From: an uncultured Blautia sp.
Lineage (GTDB): Bacteria; Bacillota; Clostridia; Lachnospirales; Lachnospiraceae
Length of the DNA stretch: 64,000 nt
NCBI GenBank assembly: GCA_934371915.1
Contig: CAKROE010000005.1
Span: 1 to 64,000, forward strand
Reading direction: 5' to 3'
Shown here: one piece after another, positions 25,700-35,728 of the stretch
How positions within the stretch are numbered: position 1 is the stretch's first letter
How the letters are laid out: each line of letters begins with the position of its first letter
Notes under the pieces: generated by a model
Told to the model about the DNA's origin: nothing
Database searches by the model: none
What the model saw: only the letters and a program-made list of their open reading frames with translations
Translations under genes and position numbers: made by a program

Positions 25700-26989
25700 A
25701 TGCAGAAATACAGTGAGATGAGCAAAGAACAGCTTCAGGCTCTTAAGAAAGAGCTGGATCAGCAGTACGCAGAAATCAAGGCACAGGGACTTGCCCTGGA
25801 TATGTCACGTGGTAAGCCGTCAGTTGATCAGCTGAATATTTCCATGGATATGATGGATGTTCTGTCAAGCAGCACAGACCTGAGATGTGAGACAGGTGTT
25901 GACTGCCGTAACTATGGTGTCATGGATGGTATTCCGGAAGCAAAACGTCTTCTCGGAGAGATTTCCGAAGTAGATCCGGAACACATTATCATTTACGGAA
26001 ACTCCAGTCTGAATGTTATGTTTGATACGGTATCACGTTCTATGACTCACGGTGTTATGGGAAATACTCCATGGTGTAAACTGGATAAAGTAAAATTTCT
26101 CTGTCCGGTTCCGGGATATGACCGTCACTTCAAGATCACAGAATTTTTCGGTATTGAAATGATCAATGTACCGATGTCACCGGAAGGTCCGGATATGGAT
26201 ATGGTTGAGAAACTTGTAAGCGAAGATCCGGCAATCAAAGGTATCTGGTGTGTACCGAAATATTCTAACCCACAGGGATATACTTATTCTGAAGAAACCG
26301 TAAAACGTTTTGCACATCTGAAACCGGCAGCACCGGATTTCCGTATCTACTGGGACAATGCGTACAGCGTACATCATCTTTATGATGACGAGAAAGAACA
26401 GGATTTCCTGCTTGAGATTCTGGATGAGTGCGCAAAAGCCGGCAATCCGGATATGGTTTACAAATTTACTTCAACTTCCAAGATCAGCTTCCCGGGTTCC
26501 GGTATCGCTGCATTAGCTGCATCAAAAGCAAACCTTGATGATATTCGTAAATATATTACAGTACAGACCATCGGACATGATAAACTGAATCAGCTCCGTC
26601 ATGTAAAATTCTTCAAGGATCTTGACGGTGTTCATGCACACATGAGCAGGCATGCAGCAATCCTCCGTCCGAAATTTGAGATGGTAGAGGCAACTCTCGA
26701 GAAAGAACTCGGTGGACTCGGAATCGGAGAATGGACAACTCCGAAGGGAGGTTACTTCATTTCCTTCGAATCCATGGAGGGATGTGCGAAAAAAATCGTA
26801 GCAATGGCAAAAGAAGCCGGTGTTGTAATGACAGGAGCAGGAGCTACCTATCCATATGGTAAAGATCCAAAAGACAGCAATATCCGTATTGCTCCGTCTT
26901 TCCCACCAATCGATGAGCTGGAAAAAGCGGCAAAGGTATTCGTTGTCTGCGTAAAACTTGCCAGCGTAGAGAAACTTCTGGCAGAATAA
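25700..26989 (+). CDS. Class I aminotransferase, probable aspartate aminotransferase (MocR-like subgroup)
   Basis: 429 residues, longer than AspB-type enzymes. LDMSRGKPSVDQLNISMDMM near the N-terminus and the PLP region FRIYWDNAYSVHHLYDD and FTSTSKISFPGSGIAALAAS (Schiff-base Lys in STSKISF) fit the ~430-residue aspartate aminotransferases (PF12897). Converts aspartate plus 2-oxoglutarate to oxaloacetate plus glutamate; other substrates are possible. ATG 25700 follows GAGGAGG; the longer frame from 25649 lacks one. A cell-wall gene starts 58 bases downstream. Confidence 0.82.
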   Translation: MQKYSEMSKEQLQALKKELDQQYAEIKAQGLALDMSRGKPSVDQLNISMDMMDVLSSSTDLRCETGVDCRNYGVMDGIPEAKRLLGEISEVDPEHIIIYGNSSLNVMFDTVSRSMTHGVMGNTPWCKLDKVKFLCPVPGYDRHFKITEFFGIEMINVPMSPEGPDMDMVEKLVSEDPAIKGIWCVPKYSNPQGYTYSEETVKRFAHLKPAAPDFRIYWDNAYSVHHLYDDEKEQDFLLEILDECAKAGNPDMVYKFTSTSKISFPGSGIAALAASKANLDDIRKYITVQTIGHDKLNQLRHVKFFKDLDGVHAHMSRHAAILRPKFEMVEATLEKELGGLGIGEWTTPKGGYFISFESMEGCAKKIVAMAKEAGVVMTGAGATYPYGKDPKDSNIRIAPSFPPIDELEKAAKVFVVCVKLASVEKLLAE

Positions 26990-27047
26990 GATTCGGCCTT
27001 GAACAGCAACAATAAAATTTCATAGCCGCGAACGTTAAGGAGGCGCC

Positions 27048-28481
27048 ATGACGGAAGAAAACAAGAGTATGGACAAAGGAAGAAAACTACTGATCGGTTT
27101 AATCATTGTACTGCTCCTGTTTACCGCAGGCGCCTACTTTTTTGGTGTGTACTATTTTACCGGGCATTTTCTTCCAGGGTCACAGGTGAATGGTTTTAAC
27201 TGTTCTTACATGACTGAGGACGAGACCGAAAATCTTCTGAAACAAAAGACTGCAGTCTATGCACTTGCAGTGCGTACAAGAGGAGACGGGCAGGAAGGAA
27301 TCACAGCAGAAGAAATCAACCTTCAATACACATCAGATGGCAGTGTCAGGAAGCTTTTGCATGACCAGAACCGTTTTATCTGGTTCCTTGCATTCAGCCA
27401 GCAGCAGACTTATGAATTGCCGGCATCGGTATCGTATGACGAAGATCTGTTTAAGAAGAAAATCGACAGCCTGAAATGTCTGCAGAACAATGTAGAGCCG
27501 GAAGATGCCTGTATCAGAGAGCTGGAGGATGGTTTCGAAGTCGTTCCTGAGATTGAAGGTACAAAGATTGATTATGAAAAGCTGACGGAAGACATTTCCA
27601 ATGCGGTCAGGACAGGCCGTACAGTTGCAGATCTGGAAGAAGACGGCTGTTATATTAATCCGACAGCCTATGCATCTGATCTTACAAAGGACTGTGAGCA
27701 GATGAATGATCTGACGGATGTTGTGGTGACTTATGATTTCAGTGACCGCAAGGAGACAGTGGATCGTTCTGTGATAAGAGGAATGCTTGACAGAGATGAG
27801 AATGGTGATCTGATCGTGAGCAGGGATGCAGTTGCTGCTTATGTGGCGGATCTTGCCGGCAAATATGATACGGCAGGAACAGAACGTACATTTTCTACAT
27901 ATGATAACAGGGATATTACTGTATCCGGCGGAAATTATGGCTGGGTGATCAATCAGGAAAAAGAAACCGATGCACTGTATAAAGATATCACGGAGAAAAA
28001 AACTGAGGTGCGTGAACCGATCTACGAGCAGGAAGCAGCCAGTAGAAAGATAAATGATATCGGATATTCTTATATTGAAATTGACCTGAGTGCCCAAAGG
28101 ATGGTATTATATCAGAGTGGAAACCCGGTGGTGGATACCGGGCTGGTGGCAGACAGCAGCACACCGACCGGTGTATATGCACTGGGAGAAAAAGAATCTT
28201 CCACAGTACCTGGTGGCGGAGATGGTGAAACAGTAAACTTCTGGATGCCATTTACGGACAAAATCGGCATATATGGGAAAGCAGGTCTGGACGTAACGGG
28301 ATATGACTTTTCAGATGATGTGGATATTGCAGCTTTCGGAAGTGATGATGAAACCAGTGGAAACAGCGTATTTTCAGATTCATGGCCGGGTATAGAAGGC
28401 TGCATAGCCGTACCTGAGGAACAGGCACAGGCAATTTATCAGACAGTAGAAGCCGGAACACCGGTTGTCATATATAAGTGA
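27048..28481 (+). CDS. Membrane-anchored L,D-transpeptidase-fold protein with degenerate active site
   Basis: 477 residues: a short cytoplasmic tail, one membrane helix (about 14-37), two peptidoglycan-binding-4-type domains (about 50-330) and a C-terminal YkuD domain (YIEIDLSAQRMVLYQSGNPV to VVIYK). In active YkuD enzymes the domain carries a first His in a H-G segment and then S-H-G-C. Here the corresponding positions read IGIYG (Tyr409 for His) and WPGIEGCIAVP (Ile449-Glu450 for Ser-His), leaving only the Cys452. It may be catalytically dead and serve as a wall-binding or regulatory protein. Precedes ddl and murF, also peptidoglycan genes. Confidence 0.8.
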   Translation: MTEENKSMDKGRKLLIGLIIVLLLFTAGAYFFGVYYFTGHFLPGSQVNGFNCSYMTEDETENLLKQKTAVYALAVRTRGDGQEGITAEEINLQYTSDGSVRKLLHDQNRFIWFLAFSQQQTYELPASVSYDEDLFKKKIDSLKCLQNNVEPEDACIRELEDGFEVVPEIEGTKIDYEKLTEDISNAVRTGRTVADLEEDGCYINPTAYASDLTKDCEQMNDLTDVVVTYDFSDRKETVDRSVIRGMLDRDENGDLIVSRDAVAAYVADLAGKYDTAGTERTFSTYDNRDITVSGGNYGWVINQEKETDALYKDITEKKTEVREPIYEQEAASRKINDIGYSYIEIDLSAQRMVLYQSGNPVVDTGLVADSSTPTGVYALGEKESSTVPGGGDGETVNFWMPFTDKIGIYGKAGLDVTGYDFSDDVDIAAFGSDDETSGNSVFSDSWPGIEGCIAVPEEQAQAIYQTVEAGTPVVIYK

Positions 28482-28527
28482 TCATAACTGTGAAAAGACA
28501 AAACAGTGTAACCAGTACAGCAAAGGA

Positions 28528-28566
28528 GCTGCAGGGATTCTGAAAGGGATCTTTGCAGCGGTTTTT
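28528..28566 (+). terminator. Terminator between the YkuD-like gene and ddl
   Basis: GCTGCAGGGAT pairs with ATCTTTGCAGC (three G-T) around TCTGAAAGGG, followed by GGTTTTTG. Confidence 0.65.
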
Positions 28567-28588
28567 GCGTTTCAGGAGAGGTGATAAT

Positions 28589-29623
28589 ATGAAAATTGTT
28601 GTATTAGCAGGGGGAACAAGTACAGAAAGGGATGTTTCGATCGTATCCGGCACAGGAATCTGCGGTGCGCTGCGACAGAAAAATCATCAGGCAATTCTGG
28701 TCGATGTTTTTTGTGGACTGGAGAATGTAGACTGGGCAGATCCTTTTCCGGAAAGCTATGATGTAGAGCAGGCTGTTTCCTATATCAGGAGTTTTAATCC
28801 ACATATCGAAGAGTTAAAAAAGAGCAGGAAAGAATTTTTCGGACCGAATGTCCTGGAACTTTGTAAGAAAGCGGATTTTGTTTTCCTCGGACTGCATGGA
28901 TCCAACGGTGAGGACGGAAGACTGCAGGCTGTATTTGACCTGATGGGAATTCCGTACACCGGAACAGGCTATCTCAGCAGTGCGATGGCGATGGACAAAG
29001 GTGTTACGAAAGCCATGTTCCAGATGCGTGGTGTACCGACACCGGGCGGCAAAGCCATGAAGAAAAAAGAACGCATGGAGACACCACAGGAGCTTGGCAT
29101 GGATTTCCCTGTTGTAGTCAAGACCTGCTGTGGCGGTTCCAGCATTGGGGTTTATATCGTAGATAATCAGGCTGATTATACGAAAGCTCTGGACGGAGCC
29201 TTTACCTATGAAAATGAAGTTATCGTAGAAGAATATGTCGAGGGTACTGAGTATACGGTTGCTGTTGTGGACGGCAAAGCATATCCGGTTGTAGAGATCG
29301 TTCCGGTTCAGGGATTCTATGACTATGAGAATAAATACAAACCGGGAGCAGTGAAAGAAACCTGTCCGGCGCCGATTTCCGAAGAACTGACCAGACGTCT
29401 TCAGGAATATGCGGTAGAAGGCTATCACGCACTTGAAATGGAAAGCTATGGACGTCTTGATTTCATCGTAACAAAAGATGAAAAAATCTACTGCCTCGAG
29501 GCAAACACTCTTCCGGGAATGACACCTACCAGTCTGATTCCGCAGGAGGCAGCAGTACTCGGTATGGACTATCCGACTCTGTGTGAAGAACTGATCAGAG
29601 TTTCAATAAAAAAGTACGAATGA
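28589..29623 (+). CDS. ddl: D-alanine--D-alanine ligase
   Basis: 344 residues of the ATP-grasp family. VVLAGGTSTERDVSIVSG, FLGLHGSNGEDGRLQAVFDL, PYTGTGYLSSAMAMDKG, VVVKTCCGGSSIGVY and LEANTLPGMTPTSLIPQEA cover the substrate and Mg-ATP sites. It makes D-Ala-D-Ala for cell-wall precursors. Start 28589 behind AGGAGAGG. The region between the catalytic motifs is of standard D-Ala type by eye; a D-lactate-specific form cannot be excluded. Ten bases before murF, its metabolic partner. Confidence 0.93.
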   Translation: MKIVVLAGGTSTERDVSIVSGTGICGALRQKNHQAILVDVFCGLENVDWADPFPESYDVEQAVSYIRSFNPHIEELKKSRKEFFGPNVLELCKKADFVFLGLHGSNGEDGRLQAVFDLMGIPYTGTGYLSSAMAMDKGVTKAMFQMRGVPTPGGKAMKKKERMETPQELGMDFPVVVKTCCGGSSIGVYIVDNQADYTKALDGAFTYENEVIVEEYVEGTEYTVAVVDGKAYPVVEIVPVQGFYDYENKYKPGAVKETCPAPISEELTRRLQEYAVEGYHALEMESYGRLDFIVTKDEKIYCLEANTLPGMTPTSLIPQEAAVLGMDYPTLCEELIRVSIKKYE

Positions 29624-29633
29624 GGAAAATTAA

Positions 29634-31004
29634 ATGAAAAATCTTACATTAAGAAATCTTACAGAGGTGTGCAACGGAACCTGGCATGGTGATGATGCGC
29701 TTCTCGACCGTGAAATTTCTGCAATTACCACAGACAGCCGTAAGATTGAGAAAGACTGCCTGTTTGTACCAATCGTGGGAGAGCGTGTGGATGCGCATCG
29801 TTTTATCCCGGATGTTATGGCGAAGGGTGCACTTACGACACTTTCCGAGAGAAAACTTTCGGATGCAGATTATCCTTATATTCAGATTGCATCTTCTCTG
29901 CAGGCAGTAAAAGACATCGCAGAATTTTATCTGCAGCAGCTTCAGATTCCGGTAGTCGGAATCACCGGAAGCGTTGGAAAGACCAGCACGAAAGAAGTGA
30001 TTGCATCTGTACTGAAAGAAAAATATCGTACCCTTAAAACACAGGGAAACTTTAATAACGAACTTGGACTGCCGCTGACCGTATTCCGCCTGAGAGAAGA
30101 GGATCAGATCGCCGTTCTGGAGATGGGTATCAGTGATTTCGGAGAAATGACACGACTTACCCGGATCGCGAAGCCGGACACCTGCGTGATCACAAATATC
30201 GGAACCTGCCATCTGGAAAATCTTGGCGACAGAGACGGAGTTCTCAAAGCAAAGACGGAAATCTTCCAGTCCATGCAGCCGAACGGCCATATTGTACTGA
30301 ACGGAGATGACGATAAGCTGGCAACGGTTGATGGCTATCATGGTGTAAAACCTGTATTTTTCGGCCTGGATGCAGCGCGTGATGTCTATGCCGATCAGAT
30401 TGTGAGCAGGGGGCTGAAAGGTGTTTCCTGCCGCATTCATATGGGCGAAGATGCTTTTGATGTACTGGTGCCGACACCGGGCATCCATATGGTCTACAAT
30501 GCGCTTGCAGCAGCTGCTGTCGGCAGAATCTACGGACTTACGATCGAGGAGATCAAAAGAGGTATTGAGAGTCTGGAGACGATCCGTGGTCGTTTCAAGA
30601 TGATTGAGACAGAGAATTTCCTTGTTGTTGACGACTGCTACAATGCCAACCCGATGTCTATGAAAGCTTCTCTGGATGTACTTCATGATGGAGAGGGAAG
30701 AAGAGTGGCAATCCTCGGAGATATGGGAGAACTTGGCGAGAATGAGATTTCTCTGCATAAAGAAGTCGGAGAGCATGCTGCAAAATGTGGTATCGATGTC
30801 TGTATCTGTGTGGGAGAGCTTTCCTCACATATGGCAGAAGCCGCACGCAAAGCAGCTCCGGACTTCGAAGTACATTACGAAAAAGACCGGGAATCTCTTC
30901 TTAAGAATCTTGAAGGATATGTCCGCAAGGGAGATACGATTCTCGTAAAAGCGTCTCATTTTATGAAGTTTGAAGAAGTGGTAGACGCATTGGAAAAAAT
31001 GTAA
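29634..31004 (+). CDS. murF: UDP-MurNAc-tripeptide--D-Ala-D-Ala ligase MurF
   Basis: 456 residues. Residues 1-95 are the UDP-binding domain (TTDSRKIEKDCLFVPIVG), followed by the P-loop GITGSVGKTSTKEVI, the VLEMGISDFGEMTRLTRIA segment and the C-terminal domain with VVDDCYNANPMSMKASL and AILGDMGELGENE. It adds D-Ala-D-Ala, made by the gene just upstream, to the UDP-MurNAc-tripeptide. ddl-murF is a common cluster. Complete and of normal length. Confidence 0.95.
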   Translation: MKNLTLRNLTEVCNGTWHGDDALLDREISAITTDSRKIEKDCLFVPIVGERVDAHRFIPDVMAKGALTTLSERKLSDADYPYIQIASSLQAVKDIAEFYLQQLQIPVVGITGSVGKTSTKEVIASVLKEKYRTLKTQGNFNNELGLPLTVFRLREEDQIAVLEMGISDFGEMTRLTRIAKPDTCVITNIGTCHLENLGDRDGVLKAKTEIFQSMQPNGHIVLNGDDDKLATVDGYHGVKPVFFGLDAARDVYADQIVSRGLKGVSCRIHMGEDAFDVLVPTPGIHMVYNALAAAAVGRIYGLTIEEIKRGIESLETIRGRFKMIETENFLVVDDCYNANPMSMKASLDVLHDGEGRRVAILGDMGELGENEISLHKEVGEHAAKCGIDVCICVGELSSHMAEAARKAAPDFEVHYEKDRESLLKNLEGYVRKGDTILVKASHFMKFEEVVDALEKM

Positions 31005-31110
31005 AATTCTGCAGGAATTTGACGAACGATTTTTGTTCCATACGGGCCGCCGGAGGTGTAGAATGTGTTTAACGGATAACTGTTCACAGACTGTAAAACA
31101 AGGAGGGCTT

Positions 31111-31731
31111 ATGCTGGAACGAATCATGGATCTGCATATACTGCTCTATCTGATGGCTGTTCTCGGAACAGCAGGAGGAGTAGGGATGCTGGCAGTACAC
31201 CTTACTTACAGAAGAACCATGCGAAAGACAAAAGCGACAACGAACCTGAGAGAAAAATGGCTGAATCTGTGGAAAACAAGGGATAAGCTTCTGAACAGAA
31301 TGAATCTTCTGGTCTGGATTCCTTCATTGTTATCTACAACATGCCTGGGGCTGTCGCTTTTTTTTGTTACGAAACTCGGATCGGAGAGAGGACTTCCGCT
31401 GCAGTATCTGTATATCGGTACGGCAGTTCCGGTTGTGCTTCTGATTCTGCGTCAGGCGCTGGACTTTTCGTACAAAGAAGAACTGGTGACAAATTCCCTT
31501 GCGGATTATATCCTTCAGGCGCGATCGCGCAGGGAAAATCCGCCCACAGCCCGTAAATACGAACCGCAGCAGACGGCGCAGAAAACAGATCCGGTTCTCA
31601 GGGAAGAAATGGTTGAGCGGATCGCATCCAGTATCCGGCAGACAGCAGCTACCGGGAGCCATTTCAGCAAAATGCTGAGTCCTGAGGAAGAAGAAATCAT
31701 GCGGGAGATCATACGGGAATTTATGGAATAA
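31111..31731 (+). CDS. Uncharacterised membrane protein
   Basis: 206 residues, ATG 31111 behind AAGGAGGG. Three hydrophobic segments are visible: residues 9-30 (LLYLMAVLGTAGGVGMLAV), about 65-88 (LLVWIPSLLSTTCLGLSLFF) and about 96-116 (YLYIGTAVPVVLLILRQAL). A long charged C-terminal half follows, ending LSPEEEEIMREIIREFME. No family recognised. It lies 106 bases downstream of murF and 24 bases before the acyltransferase gene, so may be co-transcribed with that gene. Confidence 0.65.
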   Translation: MLERIMDLHILLYLMAVLGTAGGVGMLAVHLTYRRTMRKTKATTNLREKWLNLWKTRDKLLNRMNLLVWIPSLLSTTCLGLSLFFVTKLGSERGLPLQYLYIGTAVPVVLLILRQALDFSYKEELVTNSLADYILQARSRRENPPTARKYEPQQTAQKTDPVLREEMVERIASSIRQTAATGSHFSKMLSPEEEEIMREIIREFME

Positions 31732-31755
31732 ACACAGAGAAATCTGGAGGTACAA

Positions 31756-32826
31756 ATGAATAAAAGAAGAATTATCTGGATAGAGCTGCTTCGCATTTTT
31801 GCGTGTATTGGTGTCATCGGTATTCATGCCGCTTCGCAGCATTTTCGTGATGTGCCGGTAAATACATCTGTATGGGCGGTAACTAATTTTTACCATGGAA
31901 TCAACCGCTTTGCAGTTGCGTGTTTTGTGATGATCAGCGGTTGTCTGTATCTTGACCATAAACGGACATGGAATCTTAAGAAGCTCTGGATGCACAATAT
32001 TCTGCCGATTGCAGCAGCATATGTATTCTGGCAGGTGTTCTATGCACTCTACCGCAGTCTGGTAAATGAAGGTCTGAAATTTGGCTCCGCATATTTTTTG
32101 AAAAGATTTCTGGTTATGATATCAGATTCCTATTTTCATCTGTGGTATCTGCCGATGCTGATTGGACTTCTTATCATCACACCGATGCTGTGGGAGATTG
32201 TAAACAGTAAGAACGGGAAACAATGGGAAGAGTATATGATCCTTCTGTACCTGCTGTTTAAGCTTTTGCCATATACGGTCAAAGCTTTTCCGATACCATG
32301 CAGAGAACATGTGATGAACCTTTTGAATACCGTGCAGCCGCAGATGGTTACCGGATTTGTCGGATATTATATCGCGGGACACTATCTGTATCAGTATGGA
32401 GTATCCAAAAAGCTCGAAAAACTGATCTACATACTGGGAATCCTGTCAATCGGTGCTGCCATCCTGCTCTGTTATATCAGAGCACAGCAGACAAGAACGG
32501 ATGTACAGAAATTTTATGAGAATTACACTATTGCGGCATTCCTGTGGGGCATTTCTGTATTTTTGTTTTTCAAAAATCATGTTTCAAAGATTAAATGGAA
32601 TGAAAGGCAGGAAAAAAGAATCTGCTTTGTCGGAAGCTGCACATTCGGAATCTTTCTGATCCATGTGCTGGTGAGATCACTTCTCCACAAAGCAGGTATC
32701 GACAGTATGATGATCAGTAATACATTTATTGCAATACCGATCGTGATTGCACTGATTTTTATGCTGAGCTTTGGGGCGGTAGTGATCATAAAGAAAATTC
32801 CGGTATTGAAGAAGTGGATCGTATGA
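31756..32826 (+). CDS. Membrane acyltransferase (Acyl_transf_3 / OafA-WecH type)
   Basis: 356 residues, about ten membrane helices. WIELLRIFACIGVIGIHAAS near the N-terminus carries the family's conserved R and the catalytic-type His; FHLWYLPMLIGLLIITPM holds the second conserved HLWYL block. Such enzymes transfer acetyl or succinyl groups to cell-surface sugars, peptidoglycan or lipids. Target unknown. The gene ends directly against the convergent small gene (no gap). Confidence 0.82.
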   Translation: MNKRRIIWIELLRIFACIGVIGIHAASQHFRDVPVNTSVWAVTNFYHGINRFAVACFVMISGCLYLDHKRTWNLKKLWMHNILPIAAAYVFWQVFYALYRSLVNEGLKFGSAYFLKRFLVMISDSYFHLWYLPMLIGLLIITPMLWEIVNSKNGKQWEEYMILLYLLFKLLPYTVKAFPIPCREHVMNLLNTVQPQMVTGFVGYYIAGHYLYQYGVSKKLEKLIYILGILSIGAAILLCYIRAQQTRTDVQKFYENYTIAAFLWGISVFLFFKNHVSKIKWNERQEKRICFVGSCTFGIFLIHVLVRSLLHKAGIDSMMISNTFIAIPIVIALIFMLSFGAVVIIKKIPVLKKWIV

Positions 32827-33093
32827 TCAGTCTTCTTCAATCACCTGGATCTCAAGATAATCAAAAGAAATATGCTCTATAAAACTGTCCTGGTTAAACC
32901 TGGTTCTGGAGTGGCGCTTAAAATCAGCAATATTGTTGTCAAGCCAGATCGGGTTTTCCAGGTCAAATTCATAGCATATCTCCTGCAATGCACGAAAAAT
33001 CTTGTGAGTTCTGGTATCTTCAGAATCATCATCTATTACAATATCTTTTATTAAGTGGTTACTTTCCCACATTTTTCCCCATAAACGAAACAT
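32827..33093 (-). CDS. Conserved-looking small acidic protein
   Basis: 88 residues: MFRLWGKMWESNHLIKDIVI, then SEDTRTHKIFRALQEICYEF, PIWLDNNIADFKRHSRTRF and FDYLEIQVIEED. Start ATG 33093 with AGGAGG five bases upstream, a strong ribosome site. No signal peptide or membrane segment. No family recognised, but the well-defined start and balanced composition argue for a real gene. Convergent with the acyltransferase, divergent from the hydratase. Confidence 0.65.
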   Translation of the reverse strand: MFRLWGKMWESNHLIKDIVIDDDSEDTRTHKIFRALQEICYEFDLENPIWLDNNIADFKRHSRTRFNQDSFIEHISFDYLEIQVIEED

Positions 33094-33175
33094 AGCTGCC
33101 TCCTGTCAGAAATATTTTCTAAATCAGTATAGCCATTCTTTGCAGATAAGTAAAGAAATATGTAAAGAAAATTCA

Positions 33176-33204
33176 TTGCAGATTTTAGTGGGATAAAGTA
33201 TAAT
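33176..33204 (+). promoter_or_regulatory. Promoter of the hydratase gene
   Basis: TTGCAG (33176-33181), 17-bp spacer, TATAAT (33199-33204). Confidence 0.75.
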
Positions 33205-33216
33205 AGAAATACATTT

Positions 33217-33250
33217 TGCATCGTCACGAAATACAGGATGCATATTTTTT
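33217..33250 (+). promoter_or_regulatory. Terminator-like hairpin in the hydratase leader
   Basis: TGCATC (33217-33222) pairs with GATGCA (33237-33242), followed by TATTTTTT and then the ribosome site at about 33256. Such a short terminator between promoter and start codon could act as an attenuator. The stem is only 6 bp. Confidence 0.4.
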
Positions 33251-33269
33251 ATGAATGGAGGAGTAGTTA

Positions 33270-35528
33270 ATGAAGTTATACGACAGTGGCATTTATCTGG
33301 TGAACGGTCATGACATCGTTGAAGAAGGCAGTATGAACCAGCCGGTATCCAGAGAAGAAGCAGCCAGAAATACAATGGCATACGGAATTCTGGAAGCACA
33401 TAATACATCCGGAAATATGGAAAAGCTTCAGATTAAATTTGATAAGCTGACATCTCATGATATCACCTTTGTTGGTATTATTCAGACAGCACGTGCATCA
33501 GGACTCGAGAAATTCCCGGTTCCCTATGTACTGACAAACTGTCATAACTCTCTTTGTGCAGTAGGCGGTACGATCAATGAAGATGATCATATGTTTGGAC
33601 TTACCTGTGCGAAGAAATATGGCGGAGTTTATGTACCTCCTCATCAGGCTGTTATCCACCAGTTTGCACGCGAAATGCTGGCAGGCGGCGGTAAGATGAT
33701 TCTTGGTTCAGACAGCCATACCCGTTATGGTGCACTTGGTACCATGGCTATGGGCGAAGGTGGCGGAGAACTTGTAAAACAGCTTCTTTCTCAGACATAT
33801 GACATCAATATGCCGGGTGTTGTGGCAATCTATCTGAAAGGTGAACCACGTCCGGGCGTAGGACCGCAGGACGTTGCACTTGCGATTATCGGCAAAGTAT
33901 TCGCAAATGGTTATGTTAAGAATAAAGTTATGGAATTCGTAGGACCTGGCGTTGCAGGACTGAGCGCTGATTTCCGTATCGGTGTGGACGTTATGACAAC
34001 AGAGACTACATGTCTTTCCTCGATCTGGCAGACAGATGAAAAGATTGAAGAATTCTATGAGATCCATGGCAGAAAAGAAGACTACAAAGAACTGAAACCA
34101 GGTAAAGTAGCTTATTATGACGGCTGCGTGGAAGTCGACTTAAGTGAGATCAAACCAATGATCGCAATGCCGTTCCATCCGAGCAACACTTATACCATCG
34201 ATGAACTGAAAGCAAATCTTTATGATATTCTGGATGATGTTGAGAAGAAAGCACAGATCAGCCTTGATGGCAAGGTTCCATACACTCTGAAAGACAAAGT
34301 GATCGACGGAAAGCTTTATGTAGAGCAGGGAATCATTGCCGGATGTGCAGGCGGTGGTTTCGAAAATATCTGTGCAGCAGCTGACATTCTCCGTGGTGCA
34401 AGCATCGGGTCAGATGCATTTACACTCAGCGTATATCCGGCAAGTACTCCGATTTACATGGAACTTGCAAGAAACGGTGTCCTTGCAGATCTCCTTGCTA
34501 CAGGTGCTGTTGTTAAGACCGCATTCTGCGGACCATGCTTTGGTGCAGGTGATACACCGGCAAATAACGCATTCAGTATCCGTCATACGACCAGAAACTT
34601 CCCGAACCGTGAAGGCTCCAAGGTTCAGAACGGACAGATTTCTTCTGTCGCTCTTATGGATGCAAGATCTATCGCAGCAACAGCAGCAAATAAAGGTTTC
34701 CTGACTTCAGCAGAAGAATTTGACGGAAACTATACACATCAGAAATACTTCTTCGACAAGACGATTTATGAGAATCGTATTTTTGACAGCAAGGGTGTTG
34801 CGGATCCGAGCGTGGAGATCCAGTTTGGACCAAACATCAAAGACTGGCCGAAGATGCCTGCACTTGCAGATAATCTTGTGCTGAAAGTTGTATCTGAGAT
34901 CCATGATCCGGTTACAACAACGGATGAGCTGATCCCGTCAGGTGAAACTTCCTCCTTCCGTTCCAATCCGCTCGGACTGGCTGAGTTTACTCTGTCCCGT
35001 AAAGATCCGGCATACGTTGGACGCGCAAAGGAAATCCAGAAAGCACAGAAAGCTCTGGAGGCAGGAGAATGTCCGGCAGAGGCAGTACCGGAACTGAAAC
35101 CTGTTATGGAAGCCATTAAGAAACAGTTCCCGGATGTCGGCAAAGAAAACATCGGTATCGGAAGTACGATTTTTGCAGTAAAACCTGGTGATGGTTCTGC
35201 GCGTGAGCAGGCGGCTTCCTGCCAGAAGGTTCTCGGCGGATGGGCAAATATCGCCAATGAGTATGCAACGAAGCGTTATCGCTCCAATCTGATCAACTGG
35301 GGTATGCTTCCGTTTCTGATTCCACAGGGAGATCTTCCGTTTGAGAACGGGGACTACCTGTTCTTCCCTGAGGTTCGAGGAGCTGTTGCAGACAAAGTGG
35401 ACAGCATCACAGGTTATGTAGTAAAAGAAGATGGACTGAAAGAGTTCCAGGTAACTCTGGGTGAACTGACTGACGATGAGCGCGAGATCATCCTGAAAGG
35501 CTGTCTGATCAATTACAACAGAGGATAA
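33270..35528 (+). CDS. Aconitase-superfamily hydratase (YbhJ-like)
   Basis: 752 residues, close to E. coli YbhJ, an uncharacterised aconitase homologue. [60 protein letters not shown] and [19 protein letters not shown] give the three-domain aconitase core, with Cys residues in the last two that would hold the [4Fe-4S] cluster. The C-terminal swivel domain (from about 590) ends [20 protein letters not shown]. Expected to dehydrate/rehydrate a hydroxy-acid; citrate/isocitrate activity is possible but not assured. Isolated, with its own promoter and terminator. Confidence 0.82.
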   Translation: MKLYDSGIYLVNGHDIVEEGSMNQPVSREEAARNTMAYGILEAHNTSGNMEKLQIKFDKLTSHDITFVGIIQTARASGLEKFPVPYVLTNCHNSLCAVGGTINEDDHMFGLTCAKKYGGVYVPPHQAVIHQFAREMLAGGGKMILGSDSHTRYGALGTMAMGEGGGELVKQLLSQTYDINMPGVVAIYLKGEPRPGVGPQDVALAIIGKVFANGYVKNKVMEFVGPGVAGLSADFRIGVDVMTTETTCLSSIWQTDEKIEEFYEIHGRKEDYKELKPGKVAYYDGCVEVDLSEIKPMIAMPFHPSNTYTIDELKANLYDILDDVEKKAQISLDGKVPYTLKDKVIDGKLYVEQGIIAGCAGGGFENICAAADILRGASIGSDAFTLSVYPASTPIYMELARNGVLADLLATGAVVKTAFCGPCFGAGDTPANNAFSIRHTTRNFPNREGSKVQNGQISSVALMDARSIAATAANKGFLTSAEEFDGNYTHQKYFFDKTIYENRIFDSKGVADPSVEIQFGPNIKDWPKMPALADNLVLKVVSEIHDPVTTTDELIPSGETSSFRSNPLGLAEFTLSRKDPAYVGRAKEIQKAQKALEAGECPAEAVPELKPVMEAIKKQFPDVGKENIGIGSTIFAVKPGDGSAREQAASCQKVLGGWANIANEYATKRYRSNLINWGMLPFLIPQGDLPFENGDYLFFPEVRGAVADKVDSITGYVVKEDGLKEFQVTLGELTDDEREIILKGCLINYNRG

Positions 35529-35541
35529 AACAATAAAACAG

Positions 35542-35586
35542 TTCCCGGTATGAGAAGCGCTGCTTCGGATTCATGCCGGGAATTTT
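35542..35586 (+). terminator. Terminator of the hydratase gene
   Basis: TTCCCGGTATGA pairs with TCATGCCGGGAA (one G-T) with an inner GAAGC/GCTTC stem, followed by TTTT. Confidence 0.85.
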
Positions 35587-35696
35587 ATAACCTGTTTAAA
35601 TTATCAGAAATTAATATAAAATATACAAAAATAACTAAAATAAAACACGAAAGAACGGGTATAAATAAATTATTTGAAAAATAATTAAAAAATGTG

Positions 35697-35728
35697 TTGA
35701 CAAATATGCTGGGCGGTGCTATTATAAT
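35697..35728 (+). promoter_or_regulatory. Strong promoter at the left end of the gene-free region
   Basis: Perfect TTGACA (35697-35702), 17-bp spacer, TATTAT (35720-35725); an overlapping TATAAT sits at 35723-35728. No ORF follows for about 980 bases. Confidence 0.8.

Noticed and set aside
29649..30776. 375-codon minus-strand frame opposite murF
   Set aside because: Shadow of a complete murF; no recognisable domain or ribosome site.
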